Source: Neoroseomonas soli
Lineage (GTDB): Bacteria; Pseudomonadota; Alphaproteobacteria; Acetobacterales; Acetobacteraceae
Assembly: GCF_018129065.1 (NCBI RefSeq)
Contig: NZ_JAAEDM010000010.1
Span: 1 to 64,000, forward strand
DNA length: 64,000 nt
Reading direction: 5' to 3'
Every line of letters begins with the position of its first letter. Positions within the stretch are counted from its first letter, which is position 1. Made by a program: the position numbers and the translations under genes. The notes beneath the pieces are model-generated. The model was given only the letters and a program-made list of their open reading frames with translations, ran no database searches and was not told the DNA's origin. Positions 42,895 to 51,999 of the stretch are shown in pieces.

Positions 42895-44370
42895 GTGCAG
42901 ATGCTCCAGGCCCCATGGGCTGCGAGCGCCGTTGAGGCGCGCGCGGTCGCATCCCTGCTGCCCTATGCCGGCAATGCGCGCACGCATTCCGCCGAGCAGG
43001 TGGCGCAGATCGCAGCGAGCATCCTCGAGTTCGGCTTCGTCGCGCCGGTGCTGATCGACGAGCGCGGCGAGATCATCGCCGGCCACGGACGACTGCTGGC
43101 CGCGCAATCCCTCGGCCTCGAGGTCGTCCCCACCATCATCCGCGCGGGGCTGACCGACGCCCAGAAGGCCGCGTATCGGCTGGCCGACAACCGCATTGCG
43201 CTAAGCGCCGGCTGGGACGAGGCGCTGCTTGCCGCCGAGGTCGCCAAGCTGCAGGAGATGGGGAGCATCGACCTTGCGCTGACCGGCTTCGATGGCACCG
43301 AGATCGAGCGTCTGCTGGCAGGGCTGGAAACCGAGACTGGCAACCTTGCCAGCCCGGCGGTTGCCAGCGCGGCCGAACCGTCAGCTGGCAACTCGGGCGT
43401 CGATCCGGACGCCGACGGCGAACCGAATCCCGCCGACGCGGAACCCGATCCGCCACGTCAGGCCGTCACGCGCCCCGGCGACCTCTGGTTGCTCGGCGAG
43501 CACCGGCTGCTCTGCGGCGACAGCACCGATGCCGCTAGCGTCGCGCGGCTGATGGGCGACGAGCGCGCGGCGCTGCTCTTCACCTCCCCGCCATATGGCA
43601 ACCAGCGTGCATACACCACGGGTGGCGTCTCGGACTGGGACGCGCTGATGCAGGGCGTGTTCCACCATGTCGACGCGGCCCTGCGGCGCGATGGCCAGGT
43701 GCTGGTCAATCTCGGCCTGATCCACCGCGAGGGCGAATGGCAACCCTATTGGCAGGGCTGGCTCGACTGGATGCGCGCGCAGGGTTGGCGTCGCTTCGGG
43801 CTCTACGCCTGGGACCAGGGTCCCGGCTTGCCCGGCGACTGGAACGGCCGCCTCGCACCGGCCTTCGAGTTGGTGTTCCACTTCAATCGCGAGGCGCGGC
43901 CGCCCAACAAGATCGTGCCCTGCAAATGGGCCGGCACGCCGAACAAGGGCAGCGGGCTGCGCGCCGCCGACGGCGAGGTGAAGGCCTACACCCATATCGG
44001 CCTGTCGGTGCAGGAGATGCGCATCCCCGACAGCGTGCTGCGCATCACCCGCCACAAGGGCCGGGGGATCGAGACCGAGCATCCGGCAGTGTTCCCGGTG
44101 GCGCTGCCGGAACTGCTCATGCAGACCTATGCCAATCTCGGTGACGTCGTGTTCGAGCCCTTCGCAGGCTCCGGCACCACCATCCTCGCCGGGCAACGGA
44201 CGGGCCGGAAGGTGCGGGCGATCGAGCTCGCGCCCGCCTATGTCGACCTCGCCATCGCGCGCTACCGCATGCTGTTCCCTGAGTTGAGCGTCATGCTCGA
44301 CGGCGACGGACGCGGCTACGACGCGGTCGCCGCCGAGCGGGCCGCGGAGGTCGCGGCGCATGCAGCCTGA
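42895..44370 (+). CDS. ParB-domain DNA methyltransferase with TSPPY motif
   Basis: 491 residues. Residues 10-120 form a ParB/Srx-like domain (LPYAGNARTHSAEQVAQIAASI, then IIAGHGRLLAAQSLG). A Pro/Asp-rich linker leads to a beta-class methyltransferase with motif IV LLFTSPPYGN (about 228-237) and motif I VFEPFAGSGTTILAGQ near the end. TSPPY is typical of N4-cytosine enzymes, so m4C is the first guess. Such proteins protect phage DNA from host restriction. The next gene, a paralogue, overlaps it by 11 bases. Confidence 0.85.
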   Translation: MQMLQAPWAASAVEARAVASLLPYAGNARTHSAEQVAQIAASILEFGFVAPVLIDERGEIIAGHGRLLAAQSLGLEVVPTIIRAGLTDAQKAAYRLADNRIALSAGWDEALLAAEVAKLQEMGSIDLALTGFDGTEIERLLAGLETETGNLASPAVASAAEPSAGNSGVDPDADGEPNPADAEPDPPRQAVTRPGDLWLLGEHRLLCGDSTDAASVARLMGDERAALLFTSPPYGNQRAYTTGGVSDWDALMQGVFHHVDAALRRDGQVLVNLGLIHREGEWQPYWQGWLDWMRAQGWRRFGLYAWDQGPGLPGDWNGRLAPAFELVFHFNREARPPNKIVPCKWAGTPNKGSGLRAADGEVKAYTHIGLSVQEMRIPDSVLRITRHKGRGIETEHPAVFPVALPELLMQTYANLGDVVFEPFAGSGTTILAGQRTGRKVRAIELAPAYVDLAIARYRMLFPELSVMLDGDGRGYDAVAAERAAEVAAHAA

Positions 44371-45628
44371 TCTGCGCGTCGAGACGATGCCGGTCGCCGC
44401 GCTCGCACCCTATGCTGCCAACGCCCGGCTGCACCCGACGGAGCAGGTGGCGCAACTCGCCGCCTCGATCGCCGAGTTCGGCTTCAACGTGCCGGTGCTC
44501 GTGGATGACGCCGGGGTACTGATCGCCGGGCACGGCCGGGTCCTGGCCGCCAGGGTGCTCGGGCTGCAGGAGGTCCCGGCCATCCGCCTCGGACATCTGA
44601 CCGAGGCGCAGGCACGGGCCTATCGCCTGGCGGACAACCAGCTGGCGCTGAATTCGGCCTGGGACGAGAGCCTGCTGGCGGCCGAACTGCGATCACTGCG
44701 CACCGAAGAGTTCGACCTCGGGCTGATCGGCTTCGATGGGGCGATGCTGGATCGGCTGCTGTCTGAAGCGTCACCCGAGGTGTCGGCTACGTCCGCGGGC
44801 GATCCCGACGCGCCGGCGCCGGAGCCACCGGCGGCGCCCGTCACGCGCCTTGGCGACCTCTGGCTGCTCGGCCCGCATCGTCTGCTCTGTGGTGACAGCA
44901 CCAACGCTACGGACGTCGCGCGGCTGCTCGATGGCGCCCGGCCACATCTGATGGTGACCGACCCGCCTTACGGTGTGAACTATGATCCGGAATGGCGCAA
45001 CGAGGCCGGCGTCTCGGCCACGATGCGCACCGGCAAGGTAGCGAATGACGACCGTGCCGACTGGCGCGCGGCGTGGGCGCTGTTCCCCGGCGACGTCGCC
45101 TATGTCTGGCACGCGGGCGTGCATGCGCGCACCGTCATTGAGAGCCTCGAGGCAGCCGGCTTCGCGGTGCGCAGCCAGATCGTCTGGGCGAAGTCCCGCT
45201 TCGTGCTGGGGCGCGGTGACTACCATTGGCAGCACGAGCCCTGCCTTTACGCCGTGCGCAAGGGTGCGACCGGCCATTGGCAGGGCGCCCGCGACCAGGC
45301 GACGCTCTGGTCGATTGCCAACGGCGGCGACGAGGACGCCGCCACCGTGCACGGGACGCAGAAGCCGGTCGAATGCATGCGCCGGCCGATGGTCAACAAC
45401 AGCGCCGTGGGCGATGCGGTCTATGAGCCGTTCTGCGGCAGCGGTAGCACCATCATCGCGGCGGAGACGACCGGGCGGCGTTGCTACGCGGTGGAACTCG
45501 ATCCGCGCTATGTCGACGTCACCGTCCTGCGATGGCAGGCGCTGACCGGGAAGGCCGCGGTGTTGGTGGGGGAAGATCGGACCTTTGGTGATCTCGCCGC
45601 CGTCCGGGCGATGCGAGCGGCGTCGTGA
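44360..45628 (+). CDS. ParB-domain DNA methyltransferase with DPPY motif
   Basis: 422 residues with the same layout as its upstream neighbour: ParB-like domain (LAPYAANARLHPTEQVAQLA, LIAGHGRVLAARVLG), linker, then methyltransferase motif IV MVTDPPYGVNYDPEW (about 200) and motif I YEPFCGSGSTIIAAE. DPPY is typical of N6-adenine enzymes, so the pair may give two kinds of methylation. HGTQKPVECMRRPM is the usual motif X-like region. Its stop is at 45628; a TPR cargo gene follows. Confidence 0.87.
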   Translation: MQPDLRVETMPVAALAPYAANARLHPTEQVAQLAASIAEFGFNVPVLVDDAGVLIAGHGRVLAARVLGLQEVPAIRLGHLTEAQARAYRLADNQLALNSAWDESLLAAELRSLRTEEFDLGLIGFDGAMLDRLLSEASPEVSATSAGDPDAPAPEPPAAPVTRLGDLWLLGPHRLLCGDSTNATDVARLLDGARPHLMVTDPPYGVNYDPEWRNEAGVSATMRTGKVANDDRADWRAAWALFPGDVAYVWHAGVHARTVIESLEAAGFAVRSQIVWAKSRFVLGRGDYHWQHEPCLYAVRKGATGHWQGARDQATLWSIANGGDEDAATVHGTQKPVECMRRPMVNNSAVGDAVYEPFCGSGSTIIAAETTGRRCYAVELDPRYVDVTVLRWQALTGKAAVLVGEDRTFGDLAAVRAMRAAS

Positions 45629-45778
45629 ATGCACGCCAAGGCATACATCGATCGCGCGTACACAAATCACCGAACTCTCTGCTGTGAGGCTGCCCTCTCC
45701 TTCGCTAGAATTTCCTGCGAGATCGGGCGCGCGCATAGAGCGGCAGGTCGTCCGTCTCTTGCGCGCGGAGGACGTGCC

Positions 45779-47083
45779 ATGTTGAGCGACCGCTACGGGC
45801 TGTCCATGTCCACGACGTCGCAGGCATCCCGAGACTTCTACGCCGAGGGCTGCGACTGCCTTCTCCGCCTCTATCCGGGCGCCCTCGCCGCTTTCGAGCA
45901 GGCGATCGAGAGTGACCCAGATTTTGCCCTCCCTCACGCGGCGCGGGCACGCGTGCTGCAACTGGGCGGCGACATGCCCGGCGCGCAGGCGGCCGCGGCG
46001 AGGGCCGCGGAACTGGCCGCCACCCAGTCGGAGCGGGAGAACAGCCACGCCGCCGTCTTCGTCCATCTGGTGAACGGGCGCTCCGCTGCGGCGCTCGATG
46101 CCGTCCGCGCCCATGTCGCGCAATGGCCGCGCGATGCGCTTGTCGCGAGCACGGCGGCGAACCAGACCGGGTTGATCGGCACCTGCGGCCGTGCGGGTCG
46201 CGAACAGGAGCAACTGGATTTCCTCGCCGCGCTGGCTCCGCACTACGAGGACGATTGGTGGCTCGACAGCCACTATGCGCTGGCGCTGTCGGAACTCGGC
46301 CATTGGGCCGAGGCGCGCAGGCGGGTCGAGCGCTCCCTCGCCCGGCAGCCCCGCAATGCCGCCGCCGCGCATTCGATGGCGCATCTCCAGTACGAGACTG
46401 GCGAGCCGGAAGCCTCCATCAACTTCCTGTACGGATGGCTGGCAGAATATCCGCGGAACGGTGCCTTCCGGGGTCACCTCAGCTGGCATCTTGCCCTTGC
46501 GCTGTTGGGCGAGCAGCGCGTCGAGGAAGGCTTTGCGCTCTTCGAGGATGCTTTCGCGGCGGAGGAGTACCCCGGCCCGAAGGTTGTCAAGCTCATGGAC
46601 GCTGCATCCTATCTGTGGCGGGTGGAGCTGGCAGGGCATGCGCGGAACGAGGCCCTCTGGCGGCGTGTGCACGAATTCGCGCACCAGACTTTTCCGCGTC
46701 CTGGGATGGCCTATGCGGACTGGCACGTCGCACTGGCGGATGCCGTTGCCGGTGATGCTGAGGCGGCGGAGGCTCGTGCGCAGGAACTGTCGGCCCTCGC
46801 TGAGGCCGGGCGGTATCCGGCAGGTCCCGGCATGGCTGCGATCGCGCGCGCGGTCGCGGCATTCGAGCGCAAGGACTATGCCGCTGCAATCGCCGCGCTC
46901 GAGCCAGTATTGCCGGAGCGCGAACGCTTCTCGGGCAGCCGCGCTCAACTCGATCTGCTCGAGTTCACACTGCTCAAGGCGTATCTCGACTCAGGTCGGT
47001 TGGAGGAAGCGCGTCGACTGCTGACTACACGTCGGCCCGGCCCAAGGGGGGTCCCGGTGGCCGGCGCTGAGACCCTGCATTGA
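45779..47083 (+). CDS. TPR-repeat protein (TTC38-like), prophage cargo
   Basis: 434 residues of helix-turn-helix TPR repeats across most of the length: LLRLYPGALAAFEQAIESDPDFALPHAARARVLQ, AHSMAHLQYETGEPEASINFL, then LSWHLALALLGEQRVEEGFALFEDAF. The arrangement resembles tetratricopeptide 38 family proteins, which are chromosomal genes of unknown role. It has no signal peptide. GGAG 9-11 bases before ATG 45779 supports the start; TAGAAT at 45706-45711 could be a -10. It is not part of any phage module I know and is probably a carried host gene (moron). Confidence 0.75.
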   Translation: MLSDRYGLSMSTTSQASRDFYAEGCDCLLRLYPGALAAFEQAIESDPDFALPHAARARVLQLGGDMPGAQAAAARAAELAATQSERENSHAAVFVHLVNGRSAAALDAVRAHVAQWPRDALVASTAANQTGLIGTCGRAGREQEQLDFLAALAPHYEDDWWLDSHYALALSELGHWAEARRRVERSLARQPRNAAAAHSMAHLQYETGEPEASINFLYGWLAEYPRNGAFRGHLSWHLALALLGEQRVEEGFALFEDAFAAEEYPGPKVVKLMDAASYLWRVELAGHARNEALWRRVHEFAHQTFPRPGMAYADWHVALADAVAGDAEAAEARAQELSALAEAGRYPAGPGMAAIARAVAAFERKDYAAAIAALEPVLPERERFSGSRAQLDLLEFTLLKAYLDSGRLEEARRLLTTRRPGPRGVPVAGAETLH

Positions 47084-47132
47084 TCCGGCGCGATCGATTG
47101 GACAACGGAATCGGCACCCATCACACACGCAA

Positions 47133-47160
47133 TGCGCCAGGAAGCAAACTTCCCGGCGCA
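47133..47160. terminator. Bidirectional hairpin between convergent genes
   Basis: TGCGCC A GGAAG - CAAA - CTTCC C GGCGCA forms 11 pairs with one A-C mismatch. It lies between the ends of the TPR gene (plus) and the DUF3489 gene (minus). Confidence 0.6.
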
Positions 47161-47187
47161 CGCATCGCTCTCCGAACAAGCGAGCCG

Positions 47188-48078
47188 CTATTGGGAGACT
47201 CGATAGACGCTGTAGGATCCGCGGGCGCCCTCCTTGTTCGGCCCGACCTGGCGGACGCGCTCCATCACCTGCACCTCGATCCCTTGCCGCTTCTTCAGGC
47301 CGGCGAAGAACCCGCGGACCGTGTGCTGCTGCCAGCCCGTCGCCTCGCAGATCTGCGCGATGGTCGCGCCCTCCTCGCGGCGGAGCATGGCCAGCACCGT
47401 CTCCTGCTTCGTGCCCTCGCGCGGCTTGCGCGGCGCACCCGCCTCGCGTTTGGGTCCGCCCGGCTTCGTGGCCAGCGCGACGCGCAGGGCGTCGATCGCG
47501 CTCGGCAGGGCAGTGCGCTGGTTTGCTTCGTCGTCCCAGACGTCGAGAATGCGCTGCGCGACCTCCCGCAGCGTGACACTGCGCGCCTGGCGCGGGGTTG
47601 CGAGCGCCTGGTCCAGTAGCGCCACGTCCTCCCTACGGGCGGGGTAGAGGGCGGCCTCAGCATTCGCCGCGGGGGTGTCCTGCGGCAGGGCGTCCTTCCC
47701 GCCCGTCGGCGCCGTGTCGGCAACCGTGGCAGGCTCAGCGACCTCCTCGCCGCCGTCGATCAGGCGGGGATCCACCCCGTTGCGCTCGTCGCGCGGGCGG
47801 GTGTCCTCGACCTCCTCCGCCACGCCCTCCGGCGTGACGCCGATGGCGCGCAGCCCGGCCTCGGTGATGCGCAGCAGGCGGGTCCGGCCGTCGATCTGCC
47901 AGGCGTCCCGCGCGTTATAGGCGCTGGCGTGCTCGTCACTGACAAACCCCTGCTTGATCAGGGCCTTCGCCACCGTCTGCCGCGCCGCGGCGGGCAGGCG
48001 CTCGGGCGGGATGGCCAGCCGGTCGTCGCGCTGGCTCGCCTGGCTGAGGATGATGCGCTGGGTATCGGAGAGCTTCAT
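47188..48078 (-). CDS. DUF3489 protein
   Basis: 296 residues. The C-terminal block TKQETVLAMLRREEGATIAQICEATGWQQHTVRGFFAGLKKRQGIEV is the DUF3489 winged-helix signature. The N-terminal 90 residues (MKLSDTQRIILSQASQRDD, then ALIKQGFVSDEHASAY) look like a second helix-turn-helix. It has Gly/Asp/Glu-rich linkers. It is common in alphaproteobacterial prophages and probably binds DNA, perhaps regulating late genes. Encoded opposite to the surrounding late genes. Confidence 0.85.
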   Translation of the reverse strand: MKLSDTQRIILSQASQRDDRLAIPPERLPAAARQTVAKALIKQGFVSDEHASAYNARDAWQIDGRTRLLRITEAGLRAIGVTPEGVAEEVEDTRPRDERNGVDPRLIDGGEEVAEPATVADTAPTGGKDALPQDTPAANAEAALYPARREDVALLDQALATPRQARSVTLREVAQRILDVWDDEANQRTALPSAIDALRVALATKPGGPKREAGAPRKPREGTKQETVLAMLRREEGATIAQICEATGWQQHTVRGFFAGLKKRQGIEVQVMERVRQVGPNKEGARGSYSVYRVSQ

Positions 48079-48253
48079 TTCGGGGCTCCTGGTTCGGCAC
48101 CCGAGGATCCGGGTGCTACGGCCCCGAGCCCCGTGCGGGGCGATGCTGCGCCGGTCTGCGGCGCGTGACGCATGCTTCGCGCTGCGGCGGGGGCTGAGCC
48201 AAGCGCCATCGGCGCTGCGTTGATGGCGTTGTTCGAGGGATTCCGATCACATC

Positions 48254-48835
48254 ATGATCGCCACCGCGCCGCCGGGCCGCGTGGCCTCGCAGCGCGAGGT
48301 GGCGCGCCGCCTCGGCATCTCCCATACGGCCCTGCAGAAGGCGCAGCGCGCCGGCCGCATCGCCCCCGAGGCCGATGGCGCCTGGGACGTCCAGAAGGTC
48401 CGGGCACGGCTGGCGGACAGCAGCGATCCCGTCAGGAAGACGGCGACGCTCGTGCAGCAAAAGCCGGCACCATCTCGGCCAGCAGCGCCACGGCCGCCTG
48501 TCGCACCGATGCCGCAGGCAGCTGATCCGCTGCCGCGCGCCGCCCAGAACACGTTCCACGACGCCCGCACGGCAAACGAGGTGCTGAAGGCGCAAGAGCG
48601 CCGGCTGCGGCTCGACGAGCGCAAGGGCAAGCTGGTCGACAAGGCCCGGGCGCTGCTGCTGGTGCACCGCCTCGCCAAGGAGGAGCGCGACGCCATCCTC
48701 GCCTGGCCCGCCCGGGTCGCCGCCGAGATGGCGGCCGAGCTCGGCGTCGATGTGCATCGGCTGCAGACCATGATGGACAGCCGGCTGCGCCAGCATCTCG
48801 CCGCCCGCCACGATGTCCGCGTGCAGGTGTCGTGA
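48254..48835 (+). CDS. Phage terminase small subunit (Nu1-like)
   Basis: 193 residues. The N-terminal helix-turn-helix (SQREVARRLGISHTALQKAQRAGRI) recognises the packaging site; the later helices (RRLRLDERKGKLVDKARALLLVHRLAKEERDAI) mediate oligomerisation, as in lambda gpNu1. Its stop overlaps the start of the large subunit, supporting the pairing. ATG 48254 gives the whole motif. Confidence 0.8.
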   Translation: MIATAPPGRVASQREVARRLGISHTALQKAQRAGRIAPEADGAWDVQKVRARLADSSDPVRKTATLVQQKPAPSRPAAPRPPVAPMPQAADPLPRAAQNTFHDARTANEVLKAQERRLRLDERKGKLVDKARALLLVHRLAKEERDAILAWPARVAAEMAAELGVDVHRLQTMMDSRLRQHLAARHDVRVQVS

Positions 48836-50793
48836 TGGCGGGCGAGCATTTGCTGGAGGAACTCGGCCGCTTCGACGGCGACGCCGAGATCCTGCAGGCC
48901 TGGCGCGACGGCATGGCACCCGAGCCGGCTCTGCTGGTCTCGGAATGGGCCGACCGCCACCGCCTGCTCGGCTCGCGAGGTTCCGCCGAGCCGGGACCCT
49001 GGCGCACCGCGCGCACGCCCTATCTGCGTGAGATCATGGACGCGCTGTCGCCGGCGCATCCGGCGCGGCGGGTGGTGTTCATGAAAGGTGCCCAGGTCGG
49101 CGGCACCGAGTGCGGCAATAACTGGATTGGCTACGTCATCCACCACGCCCCCGGGCCGATGCTCGCGGTGCAGCCGACCACCGAACTGGCCAAGCGCTTC
49201 TCGGACCAGCGCATCGACCCACTGGTCGAGGAAACGCCGGCCATCCGCGAACGGGTCGCGCCCGCGCGGTCACGGGACAGCGGCAATCGCCAGCTCAGCA
49301 AGGAGTTCCCCGGCGGCCAGCTGGTGATGACCGGCGCGAACAGCGCGGTCGGCCTGCGCTCCATGTCGGCGCGCTTCCTGTTCCTCGACGAGATCGATGC
49401 CTATCCCGGCGATGTCGAGGGCGAGGGCGACCCGATCGCGCTGGCCGAGGCCCGGGCGCGGACCTTCGGCTGGCGGCGAAAGGTGCTGCTGGTCTCGACG
49501 CCCACGATCGCCGGCCTGTCGCGCATCGAGCGCGAATACCTGGCGTCCGACCAGCGGCGCTACTTCGTGCCGTGCCCGCATTGCGGGGTGATGCAGTGGC
49601 TGCGCTTCGAGCGGCTAGTCTGGGATGAGGGCCAGCCAGAGACGGCGCGCTATCTCTGCGAGGCCTGCGACCAGGCGATCGGGGAGCAGCACAAGGCGGC
49701 GATGCTGGCCGGCGGGGCCTGGCGAGCGACCGCGGAGCCCACCGATCCCCACGCGGTCGGCTTCCACATCTCGGCGCTCTATTCGCCGCCCGGCTGGATG
49801 CCCTGGTCGGAAATCGCCCGGCTCTGGCTCGCCGCGCAGGGCGACGACCGGGCGATCAAGACCTTCCGCAACACCGTCCTCGGCGAGACTTGGCAGGAGG
49901 CGGGCGAGGCGCCGGACTGGCAGCGGCTCTATGACCGCCGTGAGCATTGGCCGGTTGGCACGGTGCCGATGGGCGGGTTGCTGCTGACCGCCGGCGTCGA
50001 CGTGCAGCGCGACCGCCTCGAGGCCAGCATCTGGGCCTGGGGGCAGGACCGCCAGTCCTGGCTGGTCGAGCACCGCGCCCTCGCGGGGAACCCGTTCGAG
50101 GCGGCGCTGTGGGAGGAGTTGCGGCGGCTGCTGGGCGAGACCTGGCGGCATGCCTCGGGCCACCGCTTGCCGATCGCCATGGCGGCGATCGACAGCGGCG
50201 ACGGCATGACCACCGCCGAGGTCTACACCTTCGTCCGGCGCGCCGGGGCCGGCCGCGCCATCGCGGTCAAAGGTCAGGACGGGCTGCGCGCCGCGGTCGG
50301 CCAGCCGGCGGCCACCGAGGTGCGGCGCAACGGGCGCAAGCTCGGCGGGCTCAAGGTCTGGCCGGTGGGCTCGTCCTTTCTCAAGGCCGAGACCTATGGC
50401 TGGCTCAAGCTCGATCGCCCCACTGAGGAGAGTGAGGATCCCTTCCCCGCCGGCTTCGTACACCTGCCTGTCCATGCCGCCGGTGAGGAATTCTGTCGGC
50501 AGCTGACGGCCGAGCAGCTGGTTGCGCGGGCCGGGCGGAACGGCTTTCGCCGGCTCGAATGGGTCAAAACCCGCGAACGTAATGAGGCGCTGGACTGCCG
50601 CGTCTATGCGCGCGCCGCCGCGGCCGCCCTCGGGATGGATGGCTGGGGCGAAGGTCGCTGGGCACGGATGGCAGATGCGCTGTCTCTGCCCGCCGACGAA
50701 CCATCCTCCGCAGCGGCGCAGGCATCGTCCGCCGCTGTACCGCCGACCCGCCCTCGCGCCTGGCTTGCCCCGCGTGGCGGCTGGCTGCGCTGA
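48835..50793 (+). CDS. Phage terminase large subunit (lambda GpA type)
   Basis: 652 residues of the GpA family. The ATPase region has VVFMKGAQVGGTECGNNWIG (Walker A-like, about 80-100) and RFLFLDEIDAYPGD (Walker B, about 180). A zinc-type CPHCGVMQW with CEACD is followed by the nuclease region with AGVDVQRDRLEASIWAW (Asp of the RNase-H-like fold). It packages DNA into proheads. Both GTG 48832 and ATG 48835 are possible; ATG overlaps the small-subunit stop by one base and was preferred. Confidence 0.9.
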   Translation: MAGEHLLEELGRFDGDAEILQAWRDGMAPEPALLVSEWADRHRLLGSRGSAEPGPWRTARTPYLREIMDALSPAHPARRVVFMKGAQVGGTECGNNWIGYVIHHAPGPMLAVQPTTELAKRFSDQRIDPLVEETPAIRERVAPARSRDSGNRQLSKEFPGGQLVMTGANSAVGLRSMSARFLFLDEIDAYPGDVEGEGDPIALAEARARTFGWRRKVLLVSTPTIAGLSRIEREYLASDQRRYFVPCPHCGVMQWLRFERLVWDEGQPETARYLCEACDQAIGEQHKAAMLAGGAWRATAEPTDPHAVGFHISALYSPPGWMPWSEIARLWLAAQGDDRAIKTFRNTVLGETWQEAGEAPDWQRLYDRREHWPVGTVPMGGLLLTAGVDVQRDRLEASIWAWGQDRQSWLVEHRALAGNPFEAALWEELRRLLGETWRHASGHRLPIAMAAIDSGDGMTTAEVYTFVRRAGAGRAIAVKGQDGLRAAVGQPAATEVRRNGRKLGGLKVWPVGSSFLKAETYGWLKLDRPTEESEDPFPAGFVHLPVHAAGEEFCRQLTAEQLVARAGRNGFRRLEWVKTRERNEALDCRVYARAAAAALGMDGWGEGRWARMADALSLPADEPSSAAAQASSAAVPPTRPRAWLAPRGGWLR

Positions 50794-50807
50794 CACTGGA
50801 GATCTCC

Positions 50808-51161
50808 ATGACCGCCACCATCCCGGTGCGCACCAGCATCGCCGCCGGCCAGGTGCTGAGCGGACCCGTCGCGAGCGTCGGCTATGGCGTCTGCCTGCTG
50901 CTGCTGCCCGCCGCCTGGACCGACGCGCCGCTCACTTTGCAGGGCTCGCTGGACGAGGGTGAGCCCACCTTTTGGGCCGATCTCTACGACCATCTTGGCA
51001 ACGAGGTGGTGCTGACGGTCGCCGCCGGCCGCGCGCTCACCCTGCCACCGACGCTGCTGCTCGGCTGGCGCTGGCTGCGCCTGCGCTCCGGCCTCGCCGC
51101 CGCGCCGGTGAACCAGGCGGCGGAGCGCCTGCTCACCCTCGGCATCCGGCCGCTCGCATGA
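50808..51161 (+). CDS. Phage structural protein, function unknown
   Basis: 117 residues. GGAGATCTCC precedes ATG 50808. A beta-rich start (TIPVRTSIAAGQVLSGPVAS) with GRALTLPPTLLLGWRWLRLRSG suggests a head or tail accessory protein. Its place between terminase and portal-region genes is typical. The stop overlaps the following gene by 4 bases. The family is not recognised. Confidence 0.65.
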   Translation: MTATIPVRTSIAAGQVLSGPVASVGYGVCLLLLPAAWTDAPLTLQGSLDEGEPTFWADLYDHLGNEVVLTVAAGRALTLPPTLLLGWRWLRLRSGLAAAPVNQAAERLLTLGIRPLA

Positions 51162-51763
51162 CCGCACTGTTCCAGCACTACCTGCCCCCGGCGCCGACGA
51201 TGCTGCCCTATGTGTCGGGGCGCTTCTACGCCTCGCAGCATGCGCGCGCGGTCGGCGGCGCCGTCGCGATGACGGCGAACCGGCTCTACTGCGTCCCCTA
51301 CGTGCTGGCCCGGCCCGGGCTGTTCTCGGCCATGGCGGTGAGCATCACCACCGGCGCCGCGGGCGTCCTGCGCATGGCGCTGGCCGCCGACAATGGTGCC
51401 GGGCGGCCGGGGGGCGTCGTCGAGGAGCCGGTGGTGGACGCCGACACGACCGCGGTCGGTAGTGCGATCTGTCCATTTGCGCAGCCGCGCTGGATCCCGG
51501 CCGGGATCTGGTGGCTGCTGCTGTGCTTCTCGGGGGCGCCCTCGGTGCGCGGCACCAGCACGCAGGCGTTCAGCGGGGGGAACACGCTGCTGCTCGGCTC
51601 GTCCGCGGCGGATGGTGGCGCTGGTGGCGGCACCGGGAGCGAGAACGGGTTCTTCGCGGCGCTGCCGCACCAGACCGGTGTGCCGATCATGCCCAGCCCG
51701 CCGGGTGGGCTGTCCTATCTGGCCAACGCAGCGACGCCGCTGCCGACGCTGCGGGCGGCCTGA
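51158..51763 (+). CDS. Phage structural protein, function unknown
   Basis: 201 residues, rich in Ala, Gly and Ser. YVSGRFYASQHARAVGGAVAM and GIWWLLLCFSGAPSVRG recall beta-sandwich capsid or fibre accessory proteins, but no family is recognised. Overlaps of 4 bases upstream and one base downstream (ATG 51763) place it in the packaging operon. Confidence 0.6.
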   Translation: MTALFQHYLPPAPTMLPYVSGRFYASQHARAVGGAVAMTANRLYCVPYVLARPGLFSAMAVSITTGAAGVLRMALAADNGAGRPGGVVEEPVVDADTTAVGSAICPFAQPRWIPAGIWWLLLCFSGAPSVRGTSTQAFSGGNTLLLGSSAADGGAGGGTGSENGFFAALPHQTGVPIMPSPPGGLSYLANAATPLPTLRAA

Positions 51764-51999
51764 TGGACCCGACCGTCCTGGCCTGGGCGCTGGCGCAACC
51801 GGCCGGCAGCCGCGCGACGGTGCTGGCCGCGGCCTACACCGGTGGCACCACGCGCGTGACCTTCGACGGCCGCACCGTGGAGTACCGTAGCCTCGACGAG
51901 CTCGGCCGGGCGATTGCGGCGCTGCATGGCGCGGAGAACAGCGCGGCGCGGCGGCCTTCAATGACGCTGGCAAGCTTCACCCGCGGAGGCAATGCGTGA
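51763..51999 (+). CDS. gpW-like head-tail joining protein
   Basis: 78 residues. TRVTFDGRTVEYRSLDELGRAIAAL is the usual signature of lambda gpW-type proteins, which fill the head exit and stabilise DNA in the head. The helical start LAWALAQPAGSRATVLAAAYTGG fits. Its stop overlaps the portal gene's GTG start. Confidence 0.8.
   Translation: MDPTVLAWALAQPAGSRATVLAAAYTGGTTRVTFDGRTVEYRSLDELGRAIAALHGAENSAARRPSMTLASFTRGGNA

Noticed and set aside
44771-46948. 725-codon minus-strand frame opposite methyltransferase and TPR genes
   Set aside because: Crosses two well-supported genes and has shadow-like composition.
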